Shown here piece after piece: positions 33,980 through 41,950 of a DNA stretch of 64,000 nucleotides; within the stretch, counting starts at the first letter, position 1, and each line of letters starts with the position of its first letter. The stretch spans positions 1 through 64,000 of the forward strand of contig JBMNMN010000003.1 of assembly GCA_050953365.1 (NCBI GenBank), written 5' to 3'. This DNA comes from UBA1426 sp050953365. GTDB lineage: Bacteria; Bacillota; Clostridia; Peptostreptococcales; Anaerovoracaceae. Position numbers and translations under genes: made by a program. The notes under the pieces were generated by a model that saw only the letters and a list, made by a program, of their open reading frames with translations, was not told where the DNA came from and ran no database searches.

Positions 33980-35626
33980 ATGGGAGGAATTGCTCACATC
34001 TACACGTTAAAGGCATCAAACGGACCAAAAGGGCCGAATGAATTTAGTGGTTTCAGCGGGCCAAAGCGCCAGTTGAATCGAAGCTTGTCGGGAGTTAGCA
34101 GGCGACACGGCAAACAAACAAACAGAGATCTGAGCAGGATGAAGGAAAACATCAGGCATAGAAGGCCGACAAAACCGATTTCAAATGAAAACGGTTCCTT
34201 GCAGATTCTGTTCAACGGATGGATTCATGATGCACCGAAGATTCGAAAAATGCTTAAGCGAAAGCATCGTTTCTCATCGAACCAGGACGGAGAGGTAGTG
34301 CTCCATTTATTCGAGGAGTTGGGTGAGGAATGCATACATAAATTAGAAGGCGCTTATGCATTTGCGGTTTACAGCACAAATCATGAGACGGGAAGCGAGT
34401 TAAACCTGGGTGGACCGGAAGAAGGTGCCGGTTTGAGCGTCAATTCGGAGAAGGGAGGTGAAATATTCATCGCCCGTGATCCCTTGGGCGTGAAACCTTT
34501 ATACATCAGTGAAAATGAAGAAAGAGTGTGTATTGCTTCAGAGTTTAAAGCGCTGACAAACATTACTCCGGATTTCGTGGAATTTCCTATCGGAAGTTAT
34601 TATTACGCAGGCAAACGCGCAGATCGGAGAGAAAAATTTGTTAGATATCACAGTTTTTCCGAGCCGGTGAATCCGGCAGAACATGAAGAACCGGATAAGC
34701 TGCTCGTCAATGTGGAACCTATCGAAGATCTTAAAGAGGCCAAATCGGGATTGCAGGAGCTGTTAGAGGATGCGGTAAACAAAAGAATCGAGCGCGGCCA
34801 CCCCTTCGGCGTCTATCTGAGCGGCGGACTGGACAGCAGCATCATAGCCGCGCTGACTGCGCAGGAGTGGGACGGGGTGGATTCCTTTGCCGTAGGCATG
34901 GAGGGGAGCGAAGATCTGCTTCATGCCCGGATGTGCGCGAAATACCTCGGAACGAAGCATCATGAATACGTTTACAATTTGGAAGAAATGTTGGAAGTGT
35001 TGCCTACGGTCATCTACCACCTTGAATCCTATGATGTCGCGCTGGTGCGGAGCTCCATTCCCAACTATTTTCTTGCCAGGATGGCATCGGAGCCCGGCAA
35101 GGTGGTGCTTTCCGGGGAAGGCGCCGACGAACTCTTCTGCGGTTACCCCTATATGAAAAACCTGTCGGAAGAGGAAAGGGAGTCGGAAGCGTATTATTTG
35201 CTTGAGACGTTGCACAGCACCGGACTGCAAAGAGGGGATCGGATGGCGGCTGCTTTCGGGATGGAGGCCAGGGTTCCTTTCCTGGATCTGAACCTGGTAG
35301 ATTTTGCTCTGAGGATACCCGATTCCATGAAATACGGACCTTCGGGCCAGGAAAAATGGATTCTGAGAAAGGCTTTCAGCCATTTGCTGCCTCAGGAGAT
35401 TGTTTCGAGGAAGAAGAAGAAATTCAGCATAGGAGCAGGGTCCTTCAACTTGATAGCTCAGGTGGCCGAGGAGAAGATCAGCGATGAGGAGTTTGAAAAG
35501 AATCGTGTAACTGAGGCGGGCCATAAGCTCAGGAGTAAGGAGGAGTTTTTATATTATAAAATATTTCACGAATTTTTCCCTCAGCGGGCAGCGGAAGAAG
35601 CGGTGGAATTCAGCAGAAGTTTATAG
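33980..35626 (+). CDS. Asparagine-synthetase-like amidotransferase lacking the glutaminase Cys
   Basis: A 548-residue AsnB-like protein. The N-terminal Ntn domain begins M-G-G-I-A where active AsnB has M-C-G-I; the nucleophile Cys2 is Gly. The glutamine pocket is also altered (NGWIH for NGEIY, RRPT for RGPD), while ARDPLGVKPLYI is kept. The C-terminal synthetase domain is intact, with the ATP pyrophosphatase loop LSGGLDSS (near residue 280) and GEGADELFCGYPYMK. It should adenylate a carboxylate and either use free ammonia or close an amide with another amine, as in beta-lactam synthetases, which also lack Cys2. AGGAGG eight bases upstream fixes the ATG. It follows the B12-binding gene after a terminator. 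Confidence 0.85.
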   Translation: MGGIAHIYTLKASNGPKGPNEFSGFSGPKRQLNRSLSGVSRRHGKQTNRDLSRMKENIRHRRPTKPISNENGSLQILFNGWIHDAPKIRKMLKRKHRFSSNQDGEVVLHLFEELGEECIHKLEGAYAFAVYSTNHETGSELNLGGPEEGAGLSVNSEKGGEIFIARDPLGVKPLYISENEERVCIASEFKALTNITPDFVEFPIGSYYYAGKRADRREKFVRYHSFSEPVNPAEHEEPDKLLVNVEPIEDLKEAKSGLQELLEDAVNKRIERGHPFGVYLSGGLDSSIIAALTAQEWDGVDSFAVGMEGSEDLLHARMCAKYLGTKHHEYVYNLEEMLEVLPTVIYHLESYDVALVRSSIPNYFLARMASEPGKVVLSGEGADELFCGYPYMKNLSEEERESEAYYLLETLHSTGLQRGDRMAAAFGMEARVPFLDLNLVDFALRIPDSMKYGPSGQEKWILRKAFSHLLPQEIVSRKKKKFSIGAGSFNLIAQVAEEKISDEEFEKNRVTEAGHKLRSKEEFLYYKIFHEFFPQRAAEEAVEFSRSL

Positions 35627-35779
35627 CGGAGGGGCTGTGCGGACAATGGGTTGCGTTTGCGGTCAAGATCTTTAAACTATAAAAAATTTATATAGCGCGC
35701 ATAGTGTTCATTATAGAAATCAATATCGTTTGAGTTCATGTTATAGATCTGCTACGATTGCCGTAGAGGAGACACAAAT

Positions 35780-36931
35780 ATGAGAAGCATATACTTGGAT
35801 AACGGCAGTACCTCTTTTCCGAAAGCTCCGGGTGTGGGGCAGGCCATGTGCGATTATATTGAAAACGTGGGCTGTAATGTGAGCCGGGGCGGCTATCGCT
35901 CTTCTTACGGTCTTTCGGAAAAAATATTGGACACAAGGGAAAAGTTGCGGGATTTCTTTGGATTTGATCGGGAAAGCAATGTCATATTTACGCCCAACGT
36001 AACCTTTAGCTTGAACTATGTCATTCATGGGCTGCTTCGTGAAGGCGACGGGCTTGTCATCACCTCCATGGAGCACAATGCGGTGGCAAGACCTGCGGAA
36101 TCGGTAAGGCGGAAAGGCGTGAATTTAAGGATCGCCCAATGCGATGAGAATGGCCGTCTTGATCTTGATCACTTTGAGCAGCAGATCACGGCGGGTACCA
36201 AGGCCGTGGTTATGCTCCATGGCTCCAATGTCTGCGGCTCTTTGATGCCGATTGCGGAGGCGGGAAAGATCTGCAGGGAGCGAGGCGTCTTTTTTATTGT
36301 CGATGCGGCACAGACGGCGGGTGTTTTTCCCATTCATATGAAAGAGATGAATATAAACGGGCTTGCTTTTACGGGACATAAGGGGCTGCTCGGACCTCAG
36401 GGGATCGGCGGTTTGCTGCTGGATGAGCAGCTGGCCGAGGCGATCCGGCCGATAATAGACGGCGGCACAGGCAGCCGTTCGGATTCAGTTGTCATGCCTG
36501 ATTTCCTTCCGGATAAGCTGGAACCGGGAACGTTGAACTTGCCTGGAATTTTGGGATTGTCCGCCGCTTTGGATTATGTTACGGAAAAGGGCGTCGATGC
36601 TATCAGAGCCGAAGAGTTGAGGTTGGCCGGATTGTTTATGTCAGCCTTTGAGGGCAGGGACGATTTGCGTGTGGTAGGTCCTTCGGCGACGGAGGAACGA
36701 TGCCCTATTGTCTCTTTGGATTTCTTAAGAAAGGACAATGCAGAAGTGGCGTTTCGTCTTGACGAAGAGTTTGGAATTATGACCCGGTGCGGACTGCACT
36801 GCGCGCCTCTGGCCCACCAAACTCTGAAAACCTTCCCCCGGGGAACCGTGCGGTTTGCCTTCGGCCATAAGAATACGGAGGAAGAAGTGGAGTACGCCAT
36901 TGACGCCATAAATCAGATCTTAAGCCATTAA
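35780..36931 (+). CDS. Cysteine desulfurase family protein (EF2568 type, selenium-associated)
   Basis: A 383-residue class V aminotransferase-fold PLP enzyme. It starts IYLDNGSTSFPKAP, has the PLP lysine in FTGHKGLLGPQGIGG and the C-terminal TRCGLHCAPLAHQTLKTFPRGTVR, where the Cys is the expected persulfide/selenide carrier. This is the pattern of the cysteine desulfurase-like subfamily (TIGR01977) that travels with selD, yedE and yedF in clostridia and enterococci. It probably supplies sulfur or selenium for labile-selenium enzymes. AGGAG precedes the ATG. It is the first gene of the selenium island, about 3.3 kb before selD. Confidence 0.85.
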   Translation: MRSIYLDNGSTSFPKAPGVGQAMCDYIENVGCNVSRGGYRSSYGLSEKILDTREKLRDFFGFDRESNVIFTPNVTFSLNYVIHGLLREGDGLVITSMEHNAVARPAESVRRKGVNLRIAQCDENGRLDLDHFEQQITAGTKAVVMLHGSNVCGSLMPIAEAGKICRERGVFFIVDAAQTAGVFPIHMKEMNINGLAFTGHKGLLGPQGIGGLLLDEQLAEAIRPIIDGGTGSRSDSVVMPDFLPDKLEPGTLNLPGILGLSAALDYVTEKGVDAIRAEELRLAGLFMSAFEGRDDLRVVGPSATEERCPIVSLDFLRKDNAEVAFRLDEEFGIMTRCGLHCAPLAHQTLKTFPRGTVRFAFGHKNTEEEVEYAIDAINQILSH

Positions 36932-36974
36932 TCGTTTAAGCTTCCTCTTTGCACTGTAGAGGCAGGAGATGCCT

Positions 36975-37245
36975 TTGAGTTTCATAGGTATAATTGTTAT
37001 TGTTTTTTGCTTTTGTAACCCTATTTTGGCCGGTTTTCATTGGATTAACGGCTCTAATATCGGGGTTGTAGGTCGAATTTTATTTAATGAGACGGGAAAT
37101 AGGGCTATTATTTGTCGTTTTGTAGGTCTAACCTTTGATGAGTTTTGATGCTTTAGACCTATAAATGGCTCAAAAACGGAATTTTGACATCTATAATGCT
37201 CTGAAATAGGCCTATAACAGATTTATTACAGCGATCTAAACCTAT
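36975..37245. repeat. AT-rich dispersed repeat R1 with TAGGTCTA motifs
   Basis: The 36932-37337 gap holds no gene. It contains about eight copies of a short motif close to TAGGTCTAA or its complement (for example near 36985, 37069, 37120, 37151, 37206, 37238). Its second half (37090-37245) is similar to 38955-39115, with shared words GGGCTATTATTTGTC, TTTAGACCTATAAATGG and ATGCTCTGAAATAGGCC. Confidence 0.65.
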
Positions 37246-37337
37246 CGTTGTTTCTACAAGTATAGAGATAATGTAAGAAATGGTCTTTTGACAGCGAAAG
37301 CCGCAAGGCTATTGCCATTGTTAAAGATGGCTGGAGT

Positions 37338-38159
37338 TTATCCTATAATATAAGCTTTGATCATTGCCGTTATTGCAATGGGATCTATTGCTTCATTTTC
37401 CGTTTCAAAGCTCATTATCAAACCGGTTCCGGGGATGATTTCATTTTCGATGTATGTGTCAATTTTTCTATGCATAGATAAACTGTATCTATTGCTGTCC
37501 ACCATTCCAAAATGCTCCCAGTACAAGATTTTTCCATCCCTTGGTCTGAGAATCGTGAAGTCCGGATAAATAGTTTGCTTATTTAATATTAATTGAGCCT
37601 CATAACGAAACGGGATGTTATGAATTGTCAGGAGATCAGCTATTATTCCCTCAGACTTGGATCTCACTTTAATGCCACTAATAGTATTATGTTTTAGTTT
37701 TTCCGGGTAGCTTTCATTCTTGAGATAAGGTTCTTGTTCCCATGAAATAACGGATTGCATTTTGGCAACGTCATCATATAGATAATCGCAGGTTACGTCC
37801 GCATATGTGCGGGGTAAACTGTTCTCAATTTCCTTTGGGTCACACCGCTTGTATTTACTAATGAAAAGCTCTTCCAATTTGATATTATGGTACAATATGG
37901 GTAAGCACCTTTTAATGATCTCCTTGCGTTTCAAAGCAGCTTTGAGAGCATATCTCTTATTTGAGATGTATTGATATTTTACCGATTTATCAGCACATTC
38001 AGATGGGATGCGATGATAGTACCTCGGCTTGCCTGCGACAACCTTACGATAAAGACTTCCCGCAGGTAAAGCTTTTAATTCAGTTTCAAGTTTGGCTGCA
38101 AGTTTTTCTTGATATTCTTTGTCAAAGGAGAGAATTGATATAATGTCATCGTAGAACAT
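37338..38159 (-). CDS. Hypothetical protein with PD-(D/E)XK-nuclease-like C-terminus
   Basis: A 273-residue protein. The N-terminal half is helical and lysine-rich. The C-terminal part, RSKSEGIIADLL...FRYEAQL...YPDFTILRPRDGKILYWEHFGM, follows the order of a PD-(D/E)XK nuclease (helix Glu, Asp in the beta hairpin, Glu in the next strand), although the usual Lys of ExK is replaced in EHF. No partner gene is recognisable. ATG at 38159 with AAAGGTG eight bases upstream is preferred to a TTG six codons earlier. A consensus-like promoter lies at 38207-38235. It sits in repeat-rich DNA between selenium genes and may be horizontally acquired. Confidence 0.6.
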   Translation of the reverse strand: MFYDDIISILSFDKEYQEKLAAKLETELKALPAGSLYRKVVAGKPRYYHRIPSECADKSVKYQYISNKRYALKAALKRKEIIKRCLPILYHNIKLEELFISKYKRCDPKEIENSLPRTYADVTCDYLYDDVAKMQSVISWEQEPYLKNESYPEKLKHNTISGIKVRSKSEGIIADLLTIHNIPFRYEAQLILNKQTIYPDFTILRPRDGKILYWEHFGMVDSNRYSLSMHRKIDTYIENEIIPGTGLIMSFETENEAIDPIAITAMIKAYIIG

Positions 38160-38206
38160 AGTACGCACACCTTTCAATCGGAAAATAACAAATAATTACA
38201 TTAAAT

Positions 38207-38235
38207 ATATTATATTACAGCAACTGTTTTGTCAA
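38207..38235 (-). promoter_or_regulatory. Promoter of the nuclease-like gene
   Basis: On the minus strand, a perfect -35 TTGACA (38230-38235) and a -10 TAATAT (38207-38212) are separated by 17 bases; an overlapping TATAAT gives a 15-base spacer. Confidence 0.65.
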
Positions 38236-38380
38236 GCTTCTTCCCTCCTCATGATAATATTTTTATGGACTGTATATTTGGCCTATATTACATCTGTTGA
38301 CCGGCGTAGTATGTCACTGTATTAGGCACTCAACTTATATCCTCGTCGGCCAGACTCACGATGTCGTGATGTGTGTACGA

Positions 38381-38848
38381 CACTATGCTTGACACCCAAC
38401 TCTTTAGGCGTGCAGATCGGCAGCTCGCCATCAGCGTGGTCAAGGTGGGGCACGCCACTATGCTTGACACCTAACTCTTTAGGCGTACAGATCGGCAGCC
38501 CGCCACCAGCGTGGCCACGGTGGGGCACTCCACTATGCTCGATACCCAACACTTAAGGCGTGCAGATCGGCAGCTCGCCATCAGCGTGGTCAAGGTGGGG
38601 CACGCCACTATGCTTGACACCTAACTCTTTAGGCGTACAGAACGGCAGCTCGCCATCAGCATGGCCACGGTGGACACGCCACTATGCTCGATACCCAACA
38701 CTTAAGGCGTGCAGATCGGCAGCTCGCCATCAGCGTGGTCAAGGTGGGGCACGCCACTATGCTTGACACCTAACTCTTTAGGCGTACAGATCGGCAGCTC
38801 GCCATCAGCATGGCCACGGTGGACACGCCACTATGCTCGATACCCACT
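38381..38848. repeat. 75-bp tandem repeat array, six units
   Basis: Six units with a 75-bp period (one unit is 74 bp) plus a partial unit. Two alternating unit types (TTGACAC...CTCTTTAGGCG and TCGATACC...CACTTAAGGCG) give a 150-bp higher-order period. It is visibly richer in G+C than its surroundings. The period is a multiple of three, so periodic 25-residue reading frames occur on both strands, but none has a ribosome site or continues through the array. No spacers vary, so it is not a CRISPR array. Confidence 0.9.
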
Positions 38849-38874
38849 ATAGGGTGAAAGCAATGGTTTGGTTT

Positions 38875-39115
38875 TATTATTAGACCTATTTTGAGTCGAT
38901 TTACGGTTAAAAACGGCTCTGAAAATGGATTTGTAGGTATAATTTCATTTATAGAAATGGAAAGAGGGGCTATTATTTGTCACTTTGTAGGTTCAACCTT
39001 AAATGAAATTTGGCGATTTAGACCTATAAATGGATCGAAAACAAGATTTTTACATGGGTGATGCTCTGAAATAGGCCCATACCAGGCTTTGTAACAGCAA
39101 TGAGAACCTATTTTC
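38875..39115. repeat. AT-rich dispersed repeat R2 with TAGGTCTA motifs
   Basis: Partner of the repeat at 36975-37245, in the same orientation, on the other side of the nuclease-like gene and 75-bp array. The 39116-39369 stretch after it holds nothing I recognise. Confidence 0.65.
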
Positions 39116-39369
39116 ATGTTTCCAAAGCGACAGACCCGTGCAAGTTTTATCAACGGAATCAAGGTCTGCATATTTTTATCCATATCTGGTTCAAGTGCTA
39201 TTGTATCCTGTTAATCTCCACTAACGGTACTTTTTCAAGCTTTATATCCATATCAATCTTTATTCCAAGGCATTGTGTCACATGGGAAATCCCAAATCTG
39301 CTTGGCGTTACCTAGGGCATGAATTTATGAATTTAAAGAGTTAGGAACGCTATTAATAGGTAGCGTAGT

Positions 39370-39540
39370 TTATTTGGCTCTTTTGAAAATTAGAATCATA
39401 ATTGAGCCCAAAGCGCCGATACATTGGAAGTTTACAAGTTCCCAACCCTCGTCAGAGTATTTTTTAAGAATTGCGTCGCACTTCTCCTTTAAGGATCTTT
39501 TGTTGTCAAGGACTGAATTAAACGTTTCGGTTATTCCCAC
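39370..39540 (-). CDS. Small DUF4177-like protein
   Basis: A 56-residue protein starting at GTG 39540, with AAGGAGG eight bases upstream. The central segment AILKKYSDEGWELVNFQCIG and the hydrophobic end MILIFKRAK match the short beta-alpha-beta DUF4177 pattern (EGWELV..., then a strand ending in FKR). Function unknown. It has the same orientation as the small membrane protein gene at 39796-40059 but is separated from it by a repeat cluster. Confidence 0.6.
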   Translation of the reverse strand: MGITETFNSVLDNKRSLKEKCDAILKKYSDEGWELVNFQCIGALGSIMILIFKRAK

Positions 39541-39601
39541 ATAGCTTACCTCCTTATATTGGTTTTTACATTTCGAAAATTCTATGTTTATAAGTTTTTT
39601 C

Positions 39602-39738
39602 TAACCCTTTTGAAACGGACCATTACTTGAAACCTTTTTGAATCGGACCATAATACTTGAAACCCTTTTGAATTGGACCATAATACTTGAAGGATCGAAA
39701 AATAACACTTGAAACTCTTTTGGATCGGAACATAATGA
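39602..39738. repeat. Cluster of ~30-bp repeats resembling IS21-type ends
   Basis: Four to five imperfect units of about 30 bp with consensus words ACTTGAAACC, TTTTGAATCGGACCATAAT (units near 39603, 39625, 39655, 39685, 39708). Multiple terminal repeats with GGACCA-type words are typical of IS21-family ends, but no istA/istB is present, so it may be a remnant. The link is from memory of the family. Confidence 0.5.
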
Positions 39739-39795
39739 AATACCAATTTCCCCTATACTAAATTATTATTTACTACGCGCCAAGCAAAGTCTACG

Positions 39796-40059
39796 TTAAT
39801 TTTTTGGAACTTCGTATGGAAATTCGTATTTTTCCCATTCCGTTGGTCCTTCAAATTGAGGCAAATACTTTTGCCAGTAATCTGCTGTTTGCTTATCAAA
39901 AACTAAAATGTTGTCACCGTGAGAGATTATTTGATATCTATCAATCAACTCTTCTTTCTGCATGTTTATTGCCTGCATGCCACAAAAAATAAATGCGCCT
40001 AGAATAGTAAATCCTAAAACAATTGATGAACATAAAGCAACTAGTGATTTTCTGTCCAA
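39796..40059 (-). CDS. Small membrane-anchored hypothetical protein
   Basis: An 87-residue protein. Hydrophobic residues 6-30 (LVALCSSIVLGFTILGAFIF) form a single N-terminal membrane helix, followed by a charged outside or cytosolic domain with YWQKYLPQFEG. The start is TTG with AAGGAGG eight bases upstream, which is a strong translation signal. No homology recognised. Confidence 0.55.
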   Translation of the reverse strand: MDRKSLVALCSSIVLGFTILGAFIFCGMQAINMQKEELIDRYQIISHGDNILVFDKQTADYWQKYLPQFEGPTEWEKYEFPYEVPKN

Positions 40060-40207
40060 ATGTAAACCTCCTTCTTAGATACGAAGAATTAATAGGTTTA
40101 ATTACTTTATGAGGATTAAGTTTGATCTGCATCTGGTGTCTGAAATAGGGGAGCGCCTTCATCGCTCCCCCGGCTCGTTTATTTAATGTGATTGCACGAT
40201 TCCCCGG

Positions 40208-41248
40208 CTATTTAATATGGATGGTGTGGTTTTCGGGAGGAATAACCCTGCCCACGATGGCCGCCGCAGGGATCTCGCTTTGCAAATCAGAAAGCAGCTT
40301 TTCCGCATGTGTTTCCGGAACGGCAATAAGCAGACCGCCGGAGGTCTGTGGATCGAACAGAATATCCAGCAGATCCAGCGGAACATTCGGTTCGATTTTA
40401 AGCTTGCCTTCCAGGAAAGCCCGGTTGGCGTAGGCGCCGGCAGGGATGATTCCCATCCGAGCCATGTCCCTGGCTTCGGGGAGCAGGGGCATGGCGGCGG
40501 CGTCAAGCTGGATGGTGACGCCGCTGCCGGCGCCCATCTCATACGCGTGTCCTAACAGTCCAAAGCCCGTTACATCCGTACAGCTGTCAATCGGATAGCG
40601 CTTCATGATTTCGCAAGCTCTCTTGTTCAGCATTGCCATAGAAGCCGCTACCGTTTCCTCCGTTTCCTTGGAAACAAGCTCCGCCTTTGCGGCGGTATTC
40701 AGAATCCCGGTTCCCAATGGTTTTGTCAGAATCAGGAGATCTCCCTCTTTGGCGTTGCTGTTGGTTAATACTTCATGTGGCTTTGCGAAACCGGTAACAC
40801 ATAGTCCGTATTTCGGCTCGTGATCCTTGAGGCTGTGGCCGCCGGCAACGACAGCTCCGGCTTCCATAACCTTTTCATACCCTCCCTGCAAAATATCTTT
40901 GACAATTTCTTTTGGCAGGTCCTCGGGATAACAGAGAATATTCATGGCAAGCTTGGGCGTTCCGCCCATAGCGTAGACATCGCTTAACGCATTGGCAGCT
41001 GCAATTTGCCCGAAACGGTAGGGATTATCTACCATGGGAGGGAACAGATCCACAGTCTGAATAAGGACTGTGTTGTCGTCAATCCGGTATACCGCCGCAT
41101 CGTCGCTGCTCTCAAAGCCCACCATCAAGTTTGGATCGTCAAATTTGGGTAAGTGACACAAGACTTGTGCCAGGGCATCAGGCCCAATCTTTGCCGCTCA
41201 ACCGGCATTTTGAGTCAATTGGGTCAATTTAAATTCTTTCTCACTCAT
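40208..41248 (-). CDS. selD: Selenide, water dikinase containing selenocysteine
   Basis: SelD makes selenophosphate from selenide and ATP. The gene reads from ATG at 41248 (AAAGGAGG eight bases upstream) through an in-frame UGA at codon 17 (41198-41200) to the stop at 40208, giving 346 residues. Around the UGA the protein reads TQNAG-U-AAKIGPDAL, the SelD active-site loop where U or Cys is followed by the catalytic Lys. Downstream motifs include ESSDDAAVY, TVDLFPPMVDNPYRFG, VYAMGGTPKLAMNIL, GGHSLKDHEPKYG and DPQTSGGLL. A GGGC-CTGAT-GCCC hairpin (41173-41185) starts 12 bases after the UGA and could be the SECIS apical stem. Without recoding the gene would be misread as starting near 41161. It is transcribed away from selC-selA-selB. 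Confidence 0.95.
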
Positions 41249-41319
41249 GGCGCTGCCCTCCTTTCCAAGCAAATGTGGCGTTTTTGTCAGACGGCATCCT
41301 CGCCGCCTCTATCCCTGTC

Positions 41320-41348
41320 AGTATATCTCTTTTTTTCCAAATGCACAA
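41320..41348 (-). promoter_or_regulatory. Promoter of selD with overlapping inverted repeat
   Basis: On the minus strand, -35 TTGTGC (41343-41348) and -10 TATACT (41320-41325) are separated by 17 bases. The -35 box is half of an inverted repeat, GCACAATAACC (41343-41353) facing GGTATTGTTGTGC (41368-41380), which might bind a regulator. Confidence 0.5.
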
Positions 41349-41360
41349 TAACCTATAACC

Positions 41361-41463
41361 TCTACAAGGTATTGTTGTGCTTAGAAATTGACATGGGGAG
41401 ATGGATTTCAACCCGATAAACCTTGTCCCCATCTACAAGGTATTGTTGTGCTTAGAAATTGAC
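41361..41463. repeat. 32-bp direct repeat, two copies 71 bp apart
   Basis: TCTACAAGGTATTGTTGTGC... occurs at 41361-41392 and 41432-41463 without a mismatch that I can see. It lies between the selD promoter and the MITE-like copy B. Confidence 0.75.
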
Positions 41464-41497
41464 TTGGGTGTGTTGGGACCGGGAGAGGATCAGATAT

Positions 41498-41627
41498 TGA
41501 GCAAAATATGGAGTTATGTGTGGGTCAAAAGTTGTAAAACGGCCCTTTCTGTGCAAAAAGTTGAGTTATGTGTGGAATCTCAAGGTTATCATCCTTAAAA
41601 TCCACACATAACTCGGTTTTTTGCTCA
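41498..41627. mobile_element. MITE-like 130-bp element, copy B
   Basis: Same length and structure as 16609-16738: terminal inverted repeats (TGAGCAAAATATGGAGTTAT / complement of AAAATCCACACATAACTCGG), an internal direct copy of the arm, and the shared core GTTGTAAAACGGCC. Between selD and selC it adds noncoding DNA only. Confidence 0.7.
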
Positions 41628-41771
41628 TTTTTTGCCATTGTTAATTTTGCTTATTTTAATCGTCGTTAGTCGTTTAAAGTGTCCGCACTAGCTGTAACAC
41701 CCACTCTAAACACAACTAGGACCAAATACACCCGCTTGCAGACGAGCGGTTGCAGGAGGATGACTGCGGTA

Positions 41772-41800
41772 TTGAAAAGTCAGATAATGAATGTTATACT
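41772..41800 (+). promoter_or_regulatory. Promoter of selC (and probably selAB)
   Basis: -35 TTGAAA (41772-41777) and -10 TATACT (41795-41800) with a 17-base spacer, 25 bases before the tRNA-Sec gene. Confidence 0.65.
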
Positions 41801-41825
41801 AAAGCCACTCAAGTGCGTACGATAA

Positions 41826-41922
41826 GGGAATAGATGGGTGCTGGTGTGCCCTCTGGTCTTCAAAACCAGTTCGAGGGGTTAGTAGCCTCTTGGGTGGGTT
41901 CGATTCCCACATATTCCCGCCA
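41826..41922 (+). tRNA. selC: tRNA-Sec (anticodon TCA)
   Basis: A 97-base tRNA with selenocysteine-specific features: an 8-position acceptor (GGGAATAG facing ATATTCCC, last pair mismatched), a 6-bp D stem GGGTGC/GTGCCC with a 4-base loop, anticodon loop CTTCAAA (TCA, reads UGA), a long variable arm (GAGGGG...CCTCTT) and T-arm GTGGG-TTCGATT-CCCAC, with discriminator G and encoded CCA. It ends only 28 bases before the selA start. Confidence 0.97.
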
Positions 41923-41950
41923 TTTTTTTATCCGAGCAGGAGGAATACAA

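Noticed and set aside
38322..38766. Proteins with 25-residue periodic repeats on either strand
   Set aside because: The frames exist only because 75 is divisible by three; no ribosome site, and a 74-bp unit breaks the frames.
38381..38848. CRISPR array
   Set aside because: The units are contiguous 75-bp copies with no unique spacers and no cas genes nearby.
40208..41161. Truncated SelD starting near 41161
   Set aside because: Reading UGA as selenocysteine restores the full active-site N-terminus with a good ribosome site at 41248.
41834..41950. N-terminal extension of SelA
   Set aside because: The open frame runs through the tRNA-Sec gene; AGGAGG and homology place the start at 41951.
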